Below, piece after piece: positions 1-5,574 of a stretch of DNA of 6,540 bases; position 1 is the stretch's first letter, and every line of letters begins with the position of its first letter. The notes under the pieces are model-generated. The model was not told where the DNA came from, ran no database searches, and worked only from the letters and a program-made list of their open reading frames with translations. A program made the position numbers and the translations under genes. Origin of the DNA: an uncultured Eubacterium sp. (GTDB lineage Bacteria; Bacillota; Clostridia; Peptostreptococcales; Anaerovoracaceae); the NCBI GenBank assembly GCA_905193765.1, contig CAJJPZ010000125.1, positions 1 to 6,540 of the forward strand. The letters run 5' to 3'.

Positions 1-14
1 CGTAGCATTCACGG

Positions 15-45
15 AACCCCGCGTCAAACGCGGGGTTTTCTTCTT
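15..45 (+). terminator. Intrinsic terminator of a + strand gene ending left of the window
   Basis: A perfect 9-bp stem (15-23 pairing with 29-37, mostly CCCCGCG/CGCGGGG) closes a 5-base loop. It is followed on the + strand by the T-rich run TTTTCTTCTT. On the opposite strand the hairpin is followed by TTCCGT, a poor T-tract, so it should act mainly on + strand transcripts. The gene it serves is not in the window. Confidence 0.85.
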
Positions 46-49
46 ATAC

Positions 50-78
50 AAAAAACTGCGCGCCTCATCGGCGCGCAG
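50..78 (-). terminator. Intrinsic terminator of the hypD-activase operon
   Basis: A perfect 9-bp GC-rich stem (56-64 pairing with 70-78, CTGCGCGCC/GGCGCGCAG) with a 5-base loop is followed on the - strand by six T residues (complement of 50-55). It lies about 50 bases beyond the stop codon of the activase gene and is the natural end of the - strand glycyl radical enzyme operon. Together with the hairpin at 15-45 it forms a convergent pair of terminators, one per strand. Confidence 0.88.
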
Positions 79-128
79 CTGCTTTATCATTACACTTTAT
101 TATATTGGAGTGGTGTTGTTTTGCTGTG

Positions 129-1049
129 TTACAGAGATTTCATTATCGAGACTTCCAGCGGATGTTCTCCTGCTGCGTTCCTTGCGGCTGCTGCCAGTTT
201 CTCCATGAAGTCTTTATCAGGAGTCTTTACATCTGAGAGGGTGTATTCCCTCCCCAGCTGTCCGTATTTGCATTCTCCGAGGTTGTGATACGGCAGCAGC
301 TCGAGACATTTGATCCCCAGAGCCGATATGTATGACGCGGTCTGCGCCACATTCTCTTCGGAATCGTTGATGCCGGGTATCACCGGTATCCTGACTATGA
401 TATTGTCGTGTATCTTTGCCAGCTCCGCGAGATTTTTCAGGATCTGGCTGTTGGAAACTCCGGTGACCTCCCTGTGGATCTCATCGTCCATATGCTTCAC
501 ATCATAGAACATCAGATCCAGCAGTCCTGCAATGTCTTTGATCTTTTCTGTCTCAGTCATGCCTGATGTTTCTATCGCCGTATGCAGCCCCTCTTCTTTG
601 CATTTTTTGAGGGTCTCCTTCAGGAAATCATGCTGCATCAGCGGTTCGCCGCCGGAGAATGTCACTCCGCCTCCGGAAGAATCATAGAAAGACTTGTCTT
701 TCATTATCTCCTGGAAAAGTTCCTCCGACGTATGATCATCTCCGATGACGTCCTTGGCTCCGGTGCAGCACTCCTTGACGCAGATGCCGCACAGATCGCA
801 CTTGTCTCTGTCTGTAATCTCAAAAGGCGGCTTGTCCTCCACCAGCCCTTTCGGGCAGACCTGAAAACAGTAACCGCAGCTCACACATCTCGCTTCGAAA
901 CATGCGATCTCCTTTCCCATCCTCTGGCTCTCAGGGTTCGAACACCATATGCAGCGCAGAGGACAGCCTTTGAGGAATACCGTGGTCCTTATTCCAGGTC
1001 CGTCGTGTATAGACATCCGTTGTATGTTAAAAACTGTTCCGGTCTTCAT
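129..1049 (-). CDS. hypE: Glycyl radical enzyme activase (radical SAM), probable HypD-activating enzyme
   Basis: This 306-residue protein is a typical glycyl-radical-enzyme activating enzyme. Family members use a [4Fe-4S] cluster and S-adenosylmethionine to abstract a hydrogen from the catalytic glycine of the partner enzyme. Visible features: a HDGPGIRTTVF stretch (about 15-25); the radical SAM cluster motif C29-x3-C33-x2-C36 within GCPLRCIWCSNPE; an inserted bacterial ferredoxin domain with two four-cysteine sets (C55, C58, C61, C65 and C84, C87, C90, C94); and the SAM-binding FSGGEP motif at 131-136. The two-cluster insertion separates it from the shorter pyruvate formate-lyase activase. 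It starts 21 bases after the stop of the glycyl radical enzyme gene, so the two are almost surely co-transcribed. The name hypE follows from the partner assignment; the activase class itself is near certain. It is cytoplasmic and oxygen sensitive. Confidence 0.93.
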   Translation of the reverse strand: MKTGTVFNIQRMSIHDGPGIRTTVFLKGCPLRCIWCSNPESQRMGKEIACFEARCVSCGYCFQVCPKGLVEDKPPFEITDRDKCDLCGICVKECCTGAKDVIGDDHTSEELFQEIMKDKSFYDSSGGGVTFSGGEPLMQHDFLKETLKKCKEEGLHTAIETSGMTETEKIKDIAGLLDLMFYDVKHMDDEIHREVTGVSNSQILKNLAELAKIHDNIIVRIPVIPGINDSEENVAQTASYISALGIKCLELLPYHNLGECKYGQLGREYTLSDVKTPDKDFMEKLAAAARNAAGEHPLEVSIMKSL

Positions 1050-1055
1050 TTTCCT

Positions 1056-1064
1056 TCACCTTCC
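1056..1064 (-). promoter_or_regulatory. Ribosome binding site of the activase gene
   Basis: GGAAGGTGA on the - strand lies six bases before the ATG at 1049, inside the 21-base gap after the glycyl radical enzyme stop codon. A second purine run (AAGGA) sits closer to the ATG. It fixes the activase start at 1049 and supports translation from a shared mRNA. Confidence 0.7.
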
Positions 1065-1070
1065 AGCAGC

Positions 1071-3449
1071 TTAGCAGCCGCAGCATCCGCCTACGTTCCT
1101 GTGTTCAGTCCTTCCGATGATGTTGTCCTGTACTTCCTTGTCCAGCTCGATGAAGTATGCCGAATATCCTGCAACTCTTACCAGCAGGTTCTTGTATTCC
1201 TGCGGATGTTCCTGAGCGTCTTCCAGTGTCGAAGCGTCGACTACGTTGATCTGGATATGTTCGCCGTTCATCTTGAAGTATGACTCGATGACGTTCTTCA
1301 GAATCTCCTTGCCCTGCTCGCCCTGTACGATATTAGGATCGAACTTGATGTTGAAGAGAGCACCGTTGTTGCAGTCACACTGATCAATGGATGCGATAGA
1401 CTTTATAGTAGCTGTAGGGCTTGTAACATCTCTGCCCACCATAGGTGATGCATTGTCGGCAACAGGTTCTCCTGCCAGTCTTCCGTCAGGAGTAGCTCCG
1501 ATGGTCTTGCCCTGCAGCACGTTGAATGATGTGGACAGGATGCAGTTTTCGTATGTACCGCCACGGCTGTCACGATACTTCACCATTTCAGCGTTGTATG
1601 CACGGATCATGCGGTTTGCATATCCGTCTACCTCAGCAACATCATTGCCGTACTTAGGCACTTTGTTCAGGATGATATTGCGCAGTCTTTCGTTTCCTTC
1701 GAAGTTGTTGTGAAGGATCTCATTGAATTCGCTGGCCTTCATCATCTTTTCCTTGAAAAGGACATAATCCAGAGCTTCCAGGCAGTCAGCGCCGTTTGCC
1801 ATAGCTACCAGGAACACGCCGGAACTGTTGTAGAGAGCTCCGCCTTCTTCAAGGGACTTGCCTCTTGCGATACAGTCAGTTACCAGAGCTGATGCGTAGC
1901 CCTTAGGTACATAAAGCGCATGCATCGCACAAACTTTTGTATATGCCTCGCACATGATCTTCACGAAGTGGACGATCTGCTTGTGGAGAGCTTCCTCAAA
2001 GTCCTTGATGCTTGTGAATGTGTCAGGATCACCTGTCTTGAGACCCATATCGCATTTTGCAACAGGATCATATCCGTTGTTCAGTACCAGCTCGATACAC
2101 TTTGCAGCATTGACATATCCTACGTTAGGTCTGCCGTCTGATTTGCCCTGTACATAAGGCTCTACGCAGCCGTGGATAGTCCAGTCTCTTGAATCTTCAA
2201 CAGTCGCACCTTTGTGCTGCAGCAGCTGTGAGATCAGGTTGTCGTTGTAGAATGCCGGGATAGCGTATCCTTTCTGTACCATCGACAGTGCAGTGTCAAT
2301 GAGCTCGTCAGGAATCTGATCGTTCACACGCAGAGCCATTGTCGGCTGTACAGTCTTTACGAGATCCCACGCTCTGAATACAGCATATGTCAGTTCGTTC
2401 GTAGCATCCTTGCCGTCTCTTGTGAGTCCGCCGATGGCCATCTGCTGCCACATAGGATAAGCTGCGAATGCCAGTGAATCGAAGCTGTCTCTCAGCTTGA
2501 GGATCTCTGTACACTTGATGTAAAGTGCAGCCAGCAGTTCCTCAGCGTCTTCTGCAGCCATATTGCCTTCCAGCACTGATTTCTTATAGTATGGATAAAG
2601 GTTCTGGTCCAGTCTTCCGATAGCGATAGAATGTCCGTTGTCCTCGATCTGTATAGTCAGCTGCAGGAACCATACGAACTGTACTGCCTCCCAGAAATCT
2701 CTCGGTTCGTTTTCAGGAACATTGCCGCATACATCAGCGATCTTCAGGAGTTCTTTCTTTCTCTGTTCATCTGACTCCTTCTCTGCCAGTGCTGCTGCAT
2801 GCTCTGAGAATTTGTGTGCGAATCTGATAACCGCCTCGCATGAGATTATATTAGCATTCCAGAAGTCTATCTTCCTGCTGTCTTCAGGGTTGTGTACAGG
2901 AGTTGTTTCGATCATCTTCTTCGACTCGTTGATAAGTCCTCTCAGACCCATAGGCAGGACCCTCGGATAATCCGGTGAGATGTGTCCCATACCGGTTGTC
3001 CTGGCGCCTACCGAAAGAACTCCGCAGTCCTGAGCTCTGAGTACATATTCGTCAAGAGCAGCTGTAGACTGCATATCGAATGTGTTTTCGCCCCAGCTTT
3101 CCAGGATCGGGATCAGTTCTTCCTTTGTCTCTGCCGGAACCACGATAGGGTCTGTGCCTCTTACCGGGAACATGTCGATCTCATCGATGACCCACTTGGC
3201 ACCGAATTCAGGGAATACAGGCACGCCTCTTACTGTCATTGTCTGACTTCCCACGATCAGCTCGCCGTCCTGCATGTTAGGTTCCATATTGTCCAGTATG
3301 TATGCAAAAGCGTAAGCCCTGCGCAGTACTGGTGTGTAATCGGAATATTTCGCATATGCTTCTGTCACAAGTCTTGCGCGCTCCACATCGAGCTGCGGCT
3401 TCGAGTCCTTGAGACGTTCGTTCATCATATCAATTCTTGCTTTATTCAT
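1071..3449 (-). CDS. hypD: Glycyl radical enzyme, probable trans-4-hydroxy-L-proline dehydratase
   Basis: The 792-residue product is a pyruvate-formate-lyase-like glycyl radical enzyme. The thiyl-radical cysteine and general base appear as GCVEP (C428, E430). The radical domain carries RVAGYSA with the radical glycine G761, and ends in GRTEH. GHISPDY (H156) and IEDNGHS (D270) lie in regions that form the active site in relatives. GCVEP marks the dehydratase/lyase branch rather than true pyruvate formate-lyase (CC pair). The activase is directly downstream and P5C reductase lies across the regulator, which favours HypD: hydroxyproline to 1-pyrroline-5-carboxylate plus water. C. difficile HypD, as I recall it, is 789 residues with C434 and G765, a close match in layout. 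Alternatives are the D-hydroxyproline, glycerol/propanediol or other members. The ATG at 3449 is preferred over an upstream in-frame GTG at 3518 because of its strong ribosome binding site. The last residues, RNVGGCCGC, are unusual. Confidence 0.85.
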   Translation of the reverse strand: MNKARIDMMNERLKDSKPQLDVERARLVTEAYAKYSDYTPVLRRAYAFAYILDNMEPNMQDGELIVGSQTMTVRGVPVFPEFGAKWVIDEIDMFPVRGTDPIVVPAETKEELIPILESWGENTFDMQSTAALDEYVLRAQDCGVLSVGARTTGMGHISPDYPRVLPMGLRGLINESKKMIETTPVHNPEDSRKIDFWNANIISCEAVIRFAHKFSEHAAALAEKESDEQRKKELLKIADVCGNVPENEPRDFWEAVQFVWFLQLTIQIEDNGHSIAIGRLDQNLYPYYKKSVLEGNMAAEDAEELLAALYIKCTEILKLRDSFDSLAFAAYPMWQQMAIGGLTRDGKDATNELTYAVFRAWDLVKTVQPTMALRVNDQIPDELIDTALSMVQKGYAIPAFYNDNLISQLLQHKGATVEDSRDWTIHGCVEPYVQGKSDGRPNVGYVNAAKCIELVLNNGYDPVAKCDMGLKTGDPDTFTSIKDFEEALHKQIVHFVKIMCEAYTKVCAMHALYVPKGYASALVTDCIARGKSLEEGGALYNSSGVFLVAMANGADCLEALDYVLFKEKMMKASEFNEILHNNFEGNERLRNIILNKVPKYGNDVAEVDGYANRMIRAYNAEMVKYRDSRGGTYENCILSTSFNVLQGKTIGATPDGRLAGEPVADNASPMVGRDVTSPTATIKSIASIDQCDCNNGALFNIKFDPNIVQGEQGKEILKNVIESYFKMNGEHIQINVVDASTLEDAQEHPQEYKNLLVRVAGYSAYFIELDKEVQDNIIGRTEHRNVGGCCGC

Positions 3450-3457
3450 TTCGCATT

Positions 3458-3466
3458 CTCTCCTTT
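3458..3466 (-). promoter_or_regulatory. Ribosome binding site that sets the hypD start
   Basis: AAAGGAGAG on the - strand stands eight bases before the ATG at 3449. The reading frame stays open further upstream to a GTG at 3518, but that GTG has no comparable purine run. The 23 residues it would add do not resemble the beginning of a glycyl radical enzyme. The start is therefore placed at 3449. Confidence 0.8.
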
Positions 3467-3522
3467 GTTCATCATCAATATGTGGTATCACCATACCGGT
3501 CAGTCGGAACACCGGCACGGAA

Positions 3523-3560
3523 CAAAAAAGTATGATTCAGTTCATGACTAAATCATACTT
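3523..3560 (-). terminator. Terminator-like hairpin between lysR and hypD
   Basis: A 10-bp perfect stem (AAGTATGATT at 3528-3537 with AATCATACTT at 3551-3560) is extended, past one mismatch, by three more pairs (AGT/ACT) around a 5-base loop. On the - strand the hairpin runs into six T residues (two inside the stem). It lies about 80 bases after the lysR stop and about 75 bases before the hypD ATG. The simplest reading is the lysR terminator. The stem is AT-rich, so it may be leaky. If hypD is transcribed from a promoter upstream of it, it would sit in the hypD leader as an attenuator. It could also be a long operator dyad. Confidence 0.6.
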
Positions 3561-3640
3561 CATAATTGCTCGTAATGGTAGCGGACAAACGTCATACCCA
3601 TGTTGACAAATAGTATATATATTGACTGCTCAATGCATGA

Positions 3641-4531
3641 TCAGTAAGAGAAGAGGCCCGACTTTTCCACATATCGCAGCAGCTGGCGCACTGCCGGGGA
3701 TACACGTTTGATATCTCTTACCGCGAAACCCAGTTCACGCTTCACCTCTGTGTCTATCGGGCGGTAATCTACGCTGAACAAGCCTACAGCTTCTTTTGCT
3801 ATCAGTTCAGGTATCATGGTCACGAAGCCCTGACGTTCCACAAGCCTTATTGCCGTAAAATCCGAATTAGAAGTGTACTGAGGGATCTTGTCGATGTTGA
3901 GATACTGCATCACATGGACTATGTCTTGATCTATCCCGTCCTGGGATTTGAAAAACACCATATTTTCTGCAAACAGGTCGTTCACTGGCACTTTCTCAAG
4001 CTCCTCGAACCAGTGTCCCTCAGGGAAAAGCGCTACATAGGGATCATTTTTCATACCCACCCAGTCATAATTGTGATAATCCTGACGGCTCAGTATTCCA
4101 ATATCTATTATCCCCTGATTAAGCCACTGCTCAAGATTTTTTATAATATTTTCCTCCACCACTTCCACCGCAATGTTCGGATGATGCTCCTTGAATTCCG
4201 CGATCAGCGATGGTATCCAGGCGAAAGATACCGTAGGGAAGCAGCCTATACGGATCTTTCCTGTCTCCACACCCCTGATCAGGGAAAATTCCTCCTCAAG
4301 GGTATCCTTGTAGTTTATCAGCTCTCTGATCATAGGCAGTACTTTTTCTCCGTCAGGCGTCAAGGATATTCCCTTGTTCGTACGGTTTATCAGCGGTATG
4401 CCGATCTCGTCCTCCATTGACTTCATCATCTTGGATATTCCTGATATCGAATATCCGAGATCCTCACACGCCCTGCTGTAACTGCCACGCTCTACTATAT
4501 CAAGAAAAGTTTCGAGTTTTATAAGATCCAT
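3641..4531 (-). CDS. LysR-family transcriptional regulator
   Basis: The 296-residue protein has the usual length and plan of a LysR-type regulator. An N-terminal winged helix-turn-helix covers about residues 4-62 (LETFLDIVERGSYSRACEDL, recognition helix near SISGISKMMKSME, wing around NRTNKGISLTPDG). A linker helix follows (about 62-88), then a periplasmic-binding-protein-like effector domain from about 92 (GKIRIGCFPTVSFAWIPSLI) to the end. The ATG at 4531 is chosen because a good ribosome binding site precedes it. The frame remains open upstream, but the extra 34 residues would overlap the mapped promoter. It lies between hypD and the divergent proC gene, so it is the likely regulator of hydroxyproline use, with hydroxyproline, P5C or proline as candidate effectors. 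The effector cannot be read from the sequence. Members of the family act as DNA-bound tetramers in the cytoplasm. Confidence 0.93.
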   Translation of the reverse strand: MDLIKLETFLDIVERGSYSRACEDLGYSISGISKMMKSMEDEIGIPLINRTNKGISLTPDGEKVLPMIRELINYKDTLEEEFSLIRGVETGKIRIGCFPTVSFAWIPSLIAEFKEHHPNIAVEVVEENIIKNLEQWLNQGIIDIGILSRQDYHNYDWVGMKNDPYVALFPEGHWFEELEKVPVNDLFAENMVFFKSQDGIDQDIVHVMQYLNIDKIPQYTSNSDFTAIRLVERQGFVTMIPELIAKEAVGLFSVDYRPIDTEVKRELGFAVRDIKRVSPAVRQLLRYVEKSGLFSY

Positions 4532-4536
4532 ATATG

Positions 4537-4544
4537 CACCTCCC
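4537..4544 (-). promoter_or_regulatory. Ribosome binding site that sets the lysR start
   Basis: GGGAGGTG on the - strand ends five bases before the ATG at 4531 (eight bases from the GGAGG core). It supports the 296-residue form over a longer one starting at 4633, whose upstream sequence has no ribosome binding site. Confidence 0.75.
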
Positions 4545-4579
4545 GTCAAACTGTTGTCCGACATCATTTTCCTATCAGT

Positions 4580-4608
4580 ATTATAGAGGTTCGGTGTGCA
4601 AAAGTCAA
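4580..4608 (-). promoter_or_regulatory. Promoter of the lysR gene
   Basis: On the - strand TTGACT (4603-4608, five of six consensus bases) is separated by exactly 17 bp from TATAAT (4580-4585, perfect). Transcription would begin near 4573, giving a leader of about 40 bases. Such a near-consensus promoter suggests steady expression, limited if anything by a bound repressor. It would fall inside the coding region if the longer lysR start were used, which argues against that start. Confidence 0.75.
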
Positions 4609-4632
4609 ACGTTCCTGCCCATCCGCTCAACA

Positions 4633-4651
4633 TGACTGTGAAAAACAGTCA
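4633..4651. promoter_or_regulatory. Perfect 7+7 bp dyad upstream of the proC promoter, candidate operator
   Basis: TGACTGT and ACAGTCA are perfect inverted repeats around GAAAA. The dyad ends one base before the proposed proC -35 element; its centre is about 46 bases before the inferred proC start point and about 69 bases before that of lysR. Regulator sites of LysR proteins are typically interrupted dyads in such divergent gaps. The symmetric positions here are C-N11-G, not the textbook T-N11-A, so the assignment to the neighbouring LysR protein is inferred from position. Confidence 0.5.
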
Positions 4652-4652
4652 A

Positions 4653-4681
4653 TTCATATGGATATGCATCAGATATATAAT
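4653..4681 (+). promoter_or_regulatory. Promoter of proC
   Basis: TTCATA (4653-4658, four of six consensus bases) is followed after 17 bp by a perfect TATAAT (4676-4681). Transcription would start near 4688, leaving a leader of about 55 bases. The weak -35 with a dyad directly upstream is the usual arrangement for an activated promoter. Confidence 0.65.
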
Positions 4682-4689
4682 TTAATAAA

Positions 4690-4714
4690 AAGTCCGGTTT
4701 ACACAGACGGACTT
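4690..4714 (+). repeat. Inverted repeat at the 5' end of the proC leader
   Basis: AAGTCCG (4690-4696) pairs with CGGACTT (4708-4714) across an 11-base loop. It would form a hairpin at the very start of the proC mRNA, leaving the ribosome binding site at 4731 free. No T-run follows on the + strand. On the - strand it is followed by TTT ATT AAA, so it could weakly stop antisense transcription heading towards lysR. Function unknown. Confidence 0.4.
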
Positions 4715-4730
4715 GCATGACGAATCAAGC

Positions 4731-4736
4731 AGGAGG
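4731..4736 (+). promoter_or_regulatory. Ribosome binding site that sets the proC start
   Basis: A perfect AGGAGG lies seven bases before the ATG at 4744. An in-frame ATG at 4717 would place this site inside the coding sequence and has no purine run of its own, so 4744 is the likely start. Confidence 0.85.
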
Positions 4737-4743
4737 TACGAAT

Positions 4744-5553
4744 ATGCTGGATATGGACACAGTAAAGATAGGTTTTATCGGATATGGTAATATGGCGGGA
4801 GCTGCATCTGCAGGCCTGATGCTTTCAGGTGCCGTAAGCCCTGACCGGATATATGCATGCGCGAAGAACTATGATAAACTCTGTACTAAAACAGAAGTGG
4901 AAGGGATCAATGCATGTCTTACATCCCTGGAAGTCATCGAGAAATGCGAAGTCATATTCATCGGCGTCAAGCCTTATCTCGTAAAAGACGTTATGGATCC
5001 TCTGAAAGACAGCCTGGAAGGCAAGATCATAATTTCACTGGCTGCGAATACGCTGCACAGTGCGCTTGAAGAGATCATCCCCGGTTCACATCACGTTGCG
5101 ACAGCACCCAACACTCCGGTCTCCGTGTGCGAAGGTATATTCATATGCGAAGAGGACAATACACTGACGCCGGACGAGAAAATATTCGTTGAAAAACTGC
5201 TGGCAAATCTCGGACTTGTTATGTGGATGAACAAGGATCATATAGGTATGGCCGGCGTACTGGCCGGATGTACACCGGCATTCGTATCGATGTTCATCGA
5301 GGCCCTGGGTGACGCCGGATGCAGACATGGTCTTACACGAGCCACATCCTACAGCCTTGCTGCACAGATGCTGGCAGGTACCGGCAAAATGGCGCTTAAA
5401 TCAGGAGAACATCCCGGACAAATGAAAGACGCTGTATGCTCCCCCGGAGGTACGACCATAGTCGGCGTATCAGCCCTTGAAAAAAACGGTTTCCGTTACG
5501 CTGTCATAGATGCCATCGATCAGATAGATGCCAAGATAAAAGGAAAGCTTTAG
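4744..5553 (+). CDS. proC: Pyrroline-5-carboxylate reductase
   Basis: The 269-residue enzyme reduces 1-pyrroline-5-carboxylate to L-proline with NAD(P)H in the cytoplasm. The N-terminal Rossmann nucleotide-binding motif is KIGFIGYGNMAGA (8-20), followed by the family GVKPYLV (74-80). The APNTP segment (121-125) matches the MPNTP motif. The C-terminal helical dimerisation domain has EALGDAG (186-192), GEHPGQMKD (221-229) and the signature SPGGTTIVGVSALEKNGFR (233-251). Length is normal. Two conserved spots differ from textbook members: VATAPNTP where VRxMPNTP is usual, and AGCTPAF (174-180) where SGSGPAY is usual. Read divergently from the regulator and close to the hydroxyproline dehydratase, it probably serves catabolism by converting the P5C made by HypD to proline. 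A general biosynthetic ProC is the alternative role. The ATG at 4744 is set by the AGGAGG before it. Confidence 0.94.
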   Translation: MLDMDTVKIGFIGYGNMAGAASAGLMLSGAVSPDRIYACAKNYDKLCTKTEVEGINACLTSLEVIEKCEVIFIGVKPYLVKDVMDPLKDSLEGKIIISLAANTLHSALEEIIPGSHHVATAPNTPVSVCEGIFICEEDNTLTPDEKIFVEKLLANLGLVMWMNKDHIGMAGVLAGCTPAFVSMFIEALGDAGCRHGLTRATSYSLAAQMLAGTGKMALKSGEHPGQMKDAVCSPGGTTIVGVSALEKNGFRYAVIDAIDQIDAKIKGKL

Positions 5554-5567
5554 GCTTTCCTTTTTTT
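5538..5567 (+). terminator. Terminator of proC, shared with the convergent gene
   Basis: An 11-bp stem (5538-5548 with 5554-5564) has the proC stop codon TAG in its 5-base loop and runs into a T-rich tail (5561-5567, then more T at 5571-5576). On the - strand the hairpin is followed only by TTTTATCTT, so it may serve the convergent transporter gene weakly. That gene's stop codon is at 5575-5577, just beyond the T-tract. Confidence 0.85.
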
Positions 5568-5574
5568 ATATTTT

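Larger units (their letters stand above)
3450..3640 (-). promoter_or_regulatory. Upstream control region of hypD (promoter not resolved)
   Basis: These 191 bases separate the lysR stop from hypD. No consensus promoter is present. On the - strand, TATACT (3612-3617) resembles a -10 box but lacks a -35. A weak alternative is TATATA (3614-3619) with TATGAC (3591-3596) at 17 bp. Dyads seen: ATTGA-CTGC-TCAAT (3621-3634), a loose dyad ending in GGTA/TACC (3577-3598), the hairpin at 3523-3560, and GGTAT-CACC-ATACC (3484-3497) close to the ribosome binding site. TTGAC occurs twice 19 bases apart (3603 and 3622). Weak promoter elements with several dyads suit an activator-dependent promoter, but this is inference. 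Confidence 0.35.

Noticed and set aside
582..1283. 233-codon open frame on the + strand across the activase and glycyl radical enzyme genes
   Set aside because: It is antisense to two well-supported genes and spans their junction. Its product shows no recognisable domain and it has no convincing start signal.
1071..3449. Pyruvate formate-lyase (pflB) as the identity of the glycyl radical enzyme
   Set aside because: True pyruvate formate-lyase has adjacent active-site cysteines. Here there is a single cysteine followed by V-E-P, the dehydratase/lyase pattern, and the activase has the ferredoxin insertion absent from PflA.
3450..3518. N-terminal extension of the glycyl radical enzyme from a GTG at 3518
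   Set aside because: The added 23 residues are not family-like, and the ribosome binding site AAAGGAGAG points to the ATG at 3449.
2982..3551. 189-codon open frame on the + strand opposite the 5' part of hypD
   Set aside because: It is antisense to a strongly conserved coding region, its product has low-complexity composition typical of a shadow frame, and it runs through the hypD control region.
3603..3608. TTGACA on the + strand as a -35 element
   Set aside because: No -10-like hexamer lies 16-18 bp downstream (CTGCTC at 17 bp) and no + strand gene follows.
3914..4420. 168-codon open frame on the + strand opposite lysR
   Set aside because: It is a shadow of the regulator gene with no domain features or ribosome binding site.
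4532..4633. 34-residue N-terminal extension of the LysR protein from an ATG at 4633
   Set aside because: It would cover a near-consensus promoter and the GGGAGGTG ribosome binding site. LysR proteins begin a few residues before the LETF-type helix, as they do with the ATG at 4531.
4717..4743. Upstream ATG of proC at 4717
   Set aside because: The AGGAGG at 4731-4736 would lie inside the coding region, and the extra nine residues are unlike family starts.
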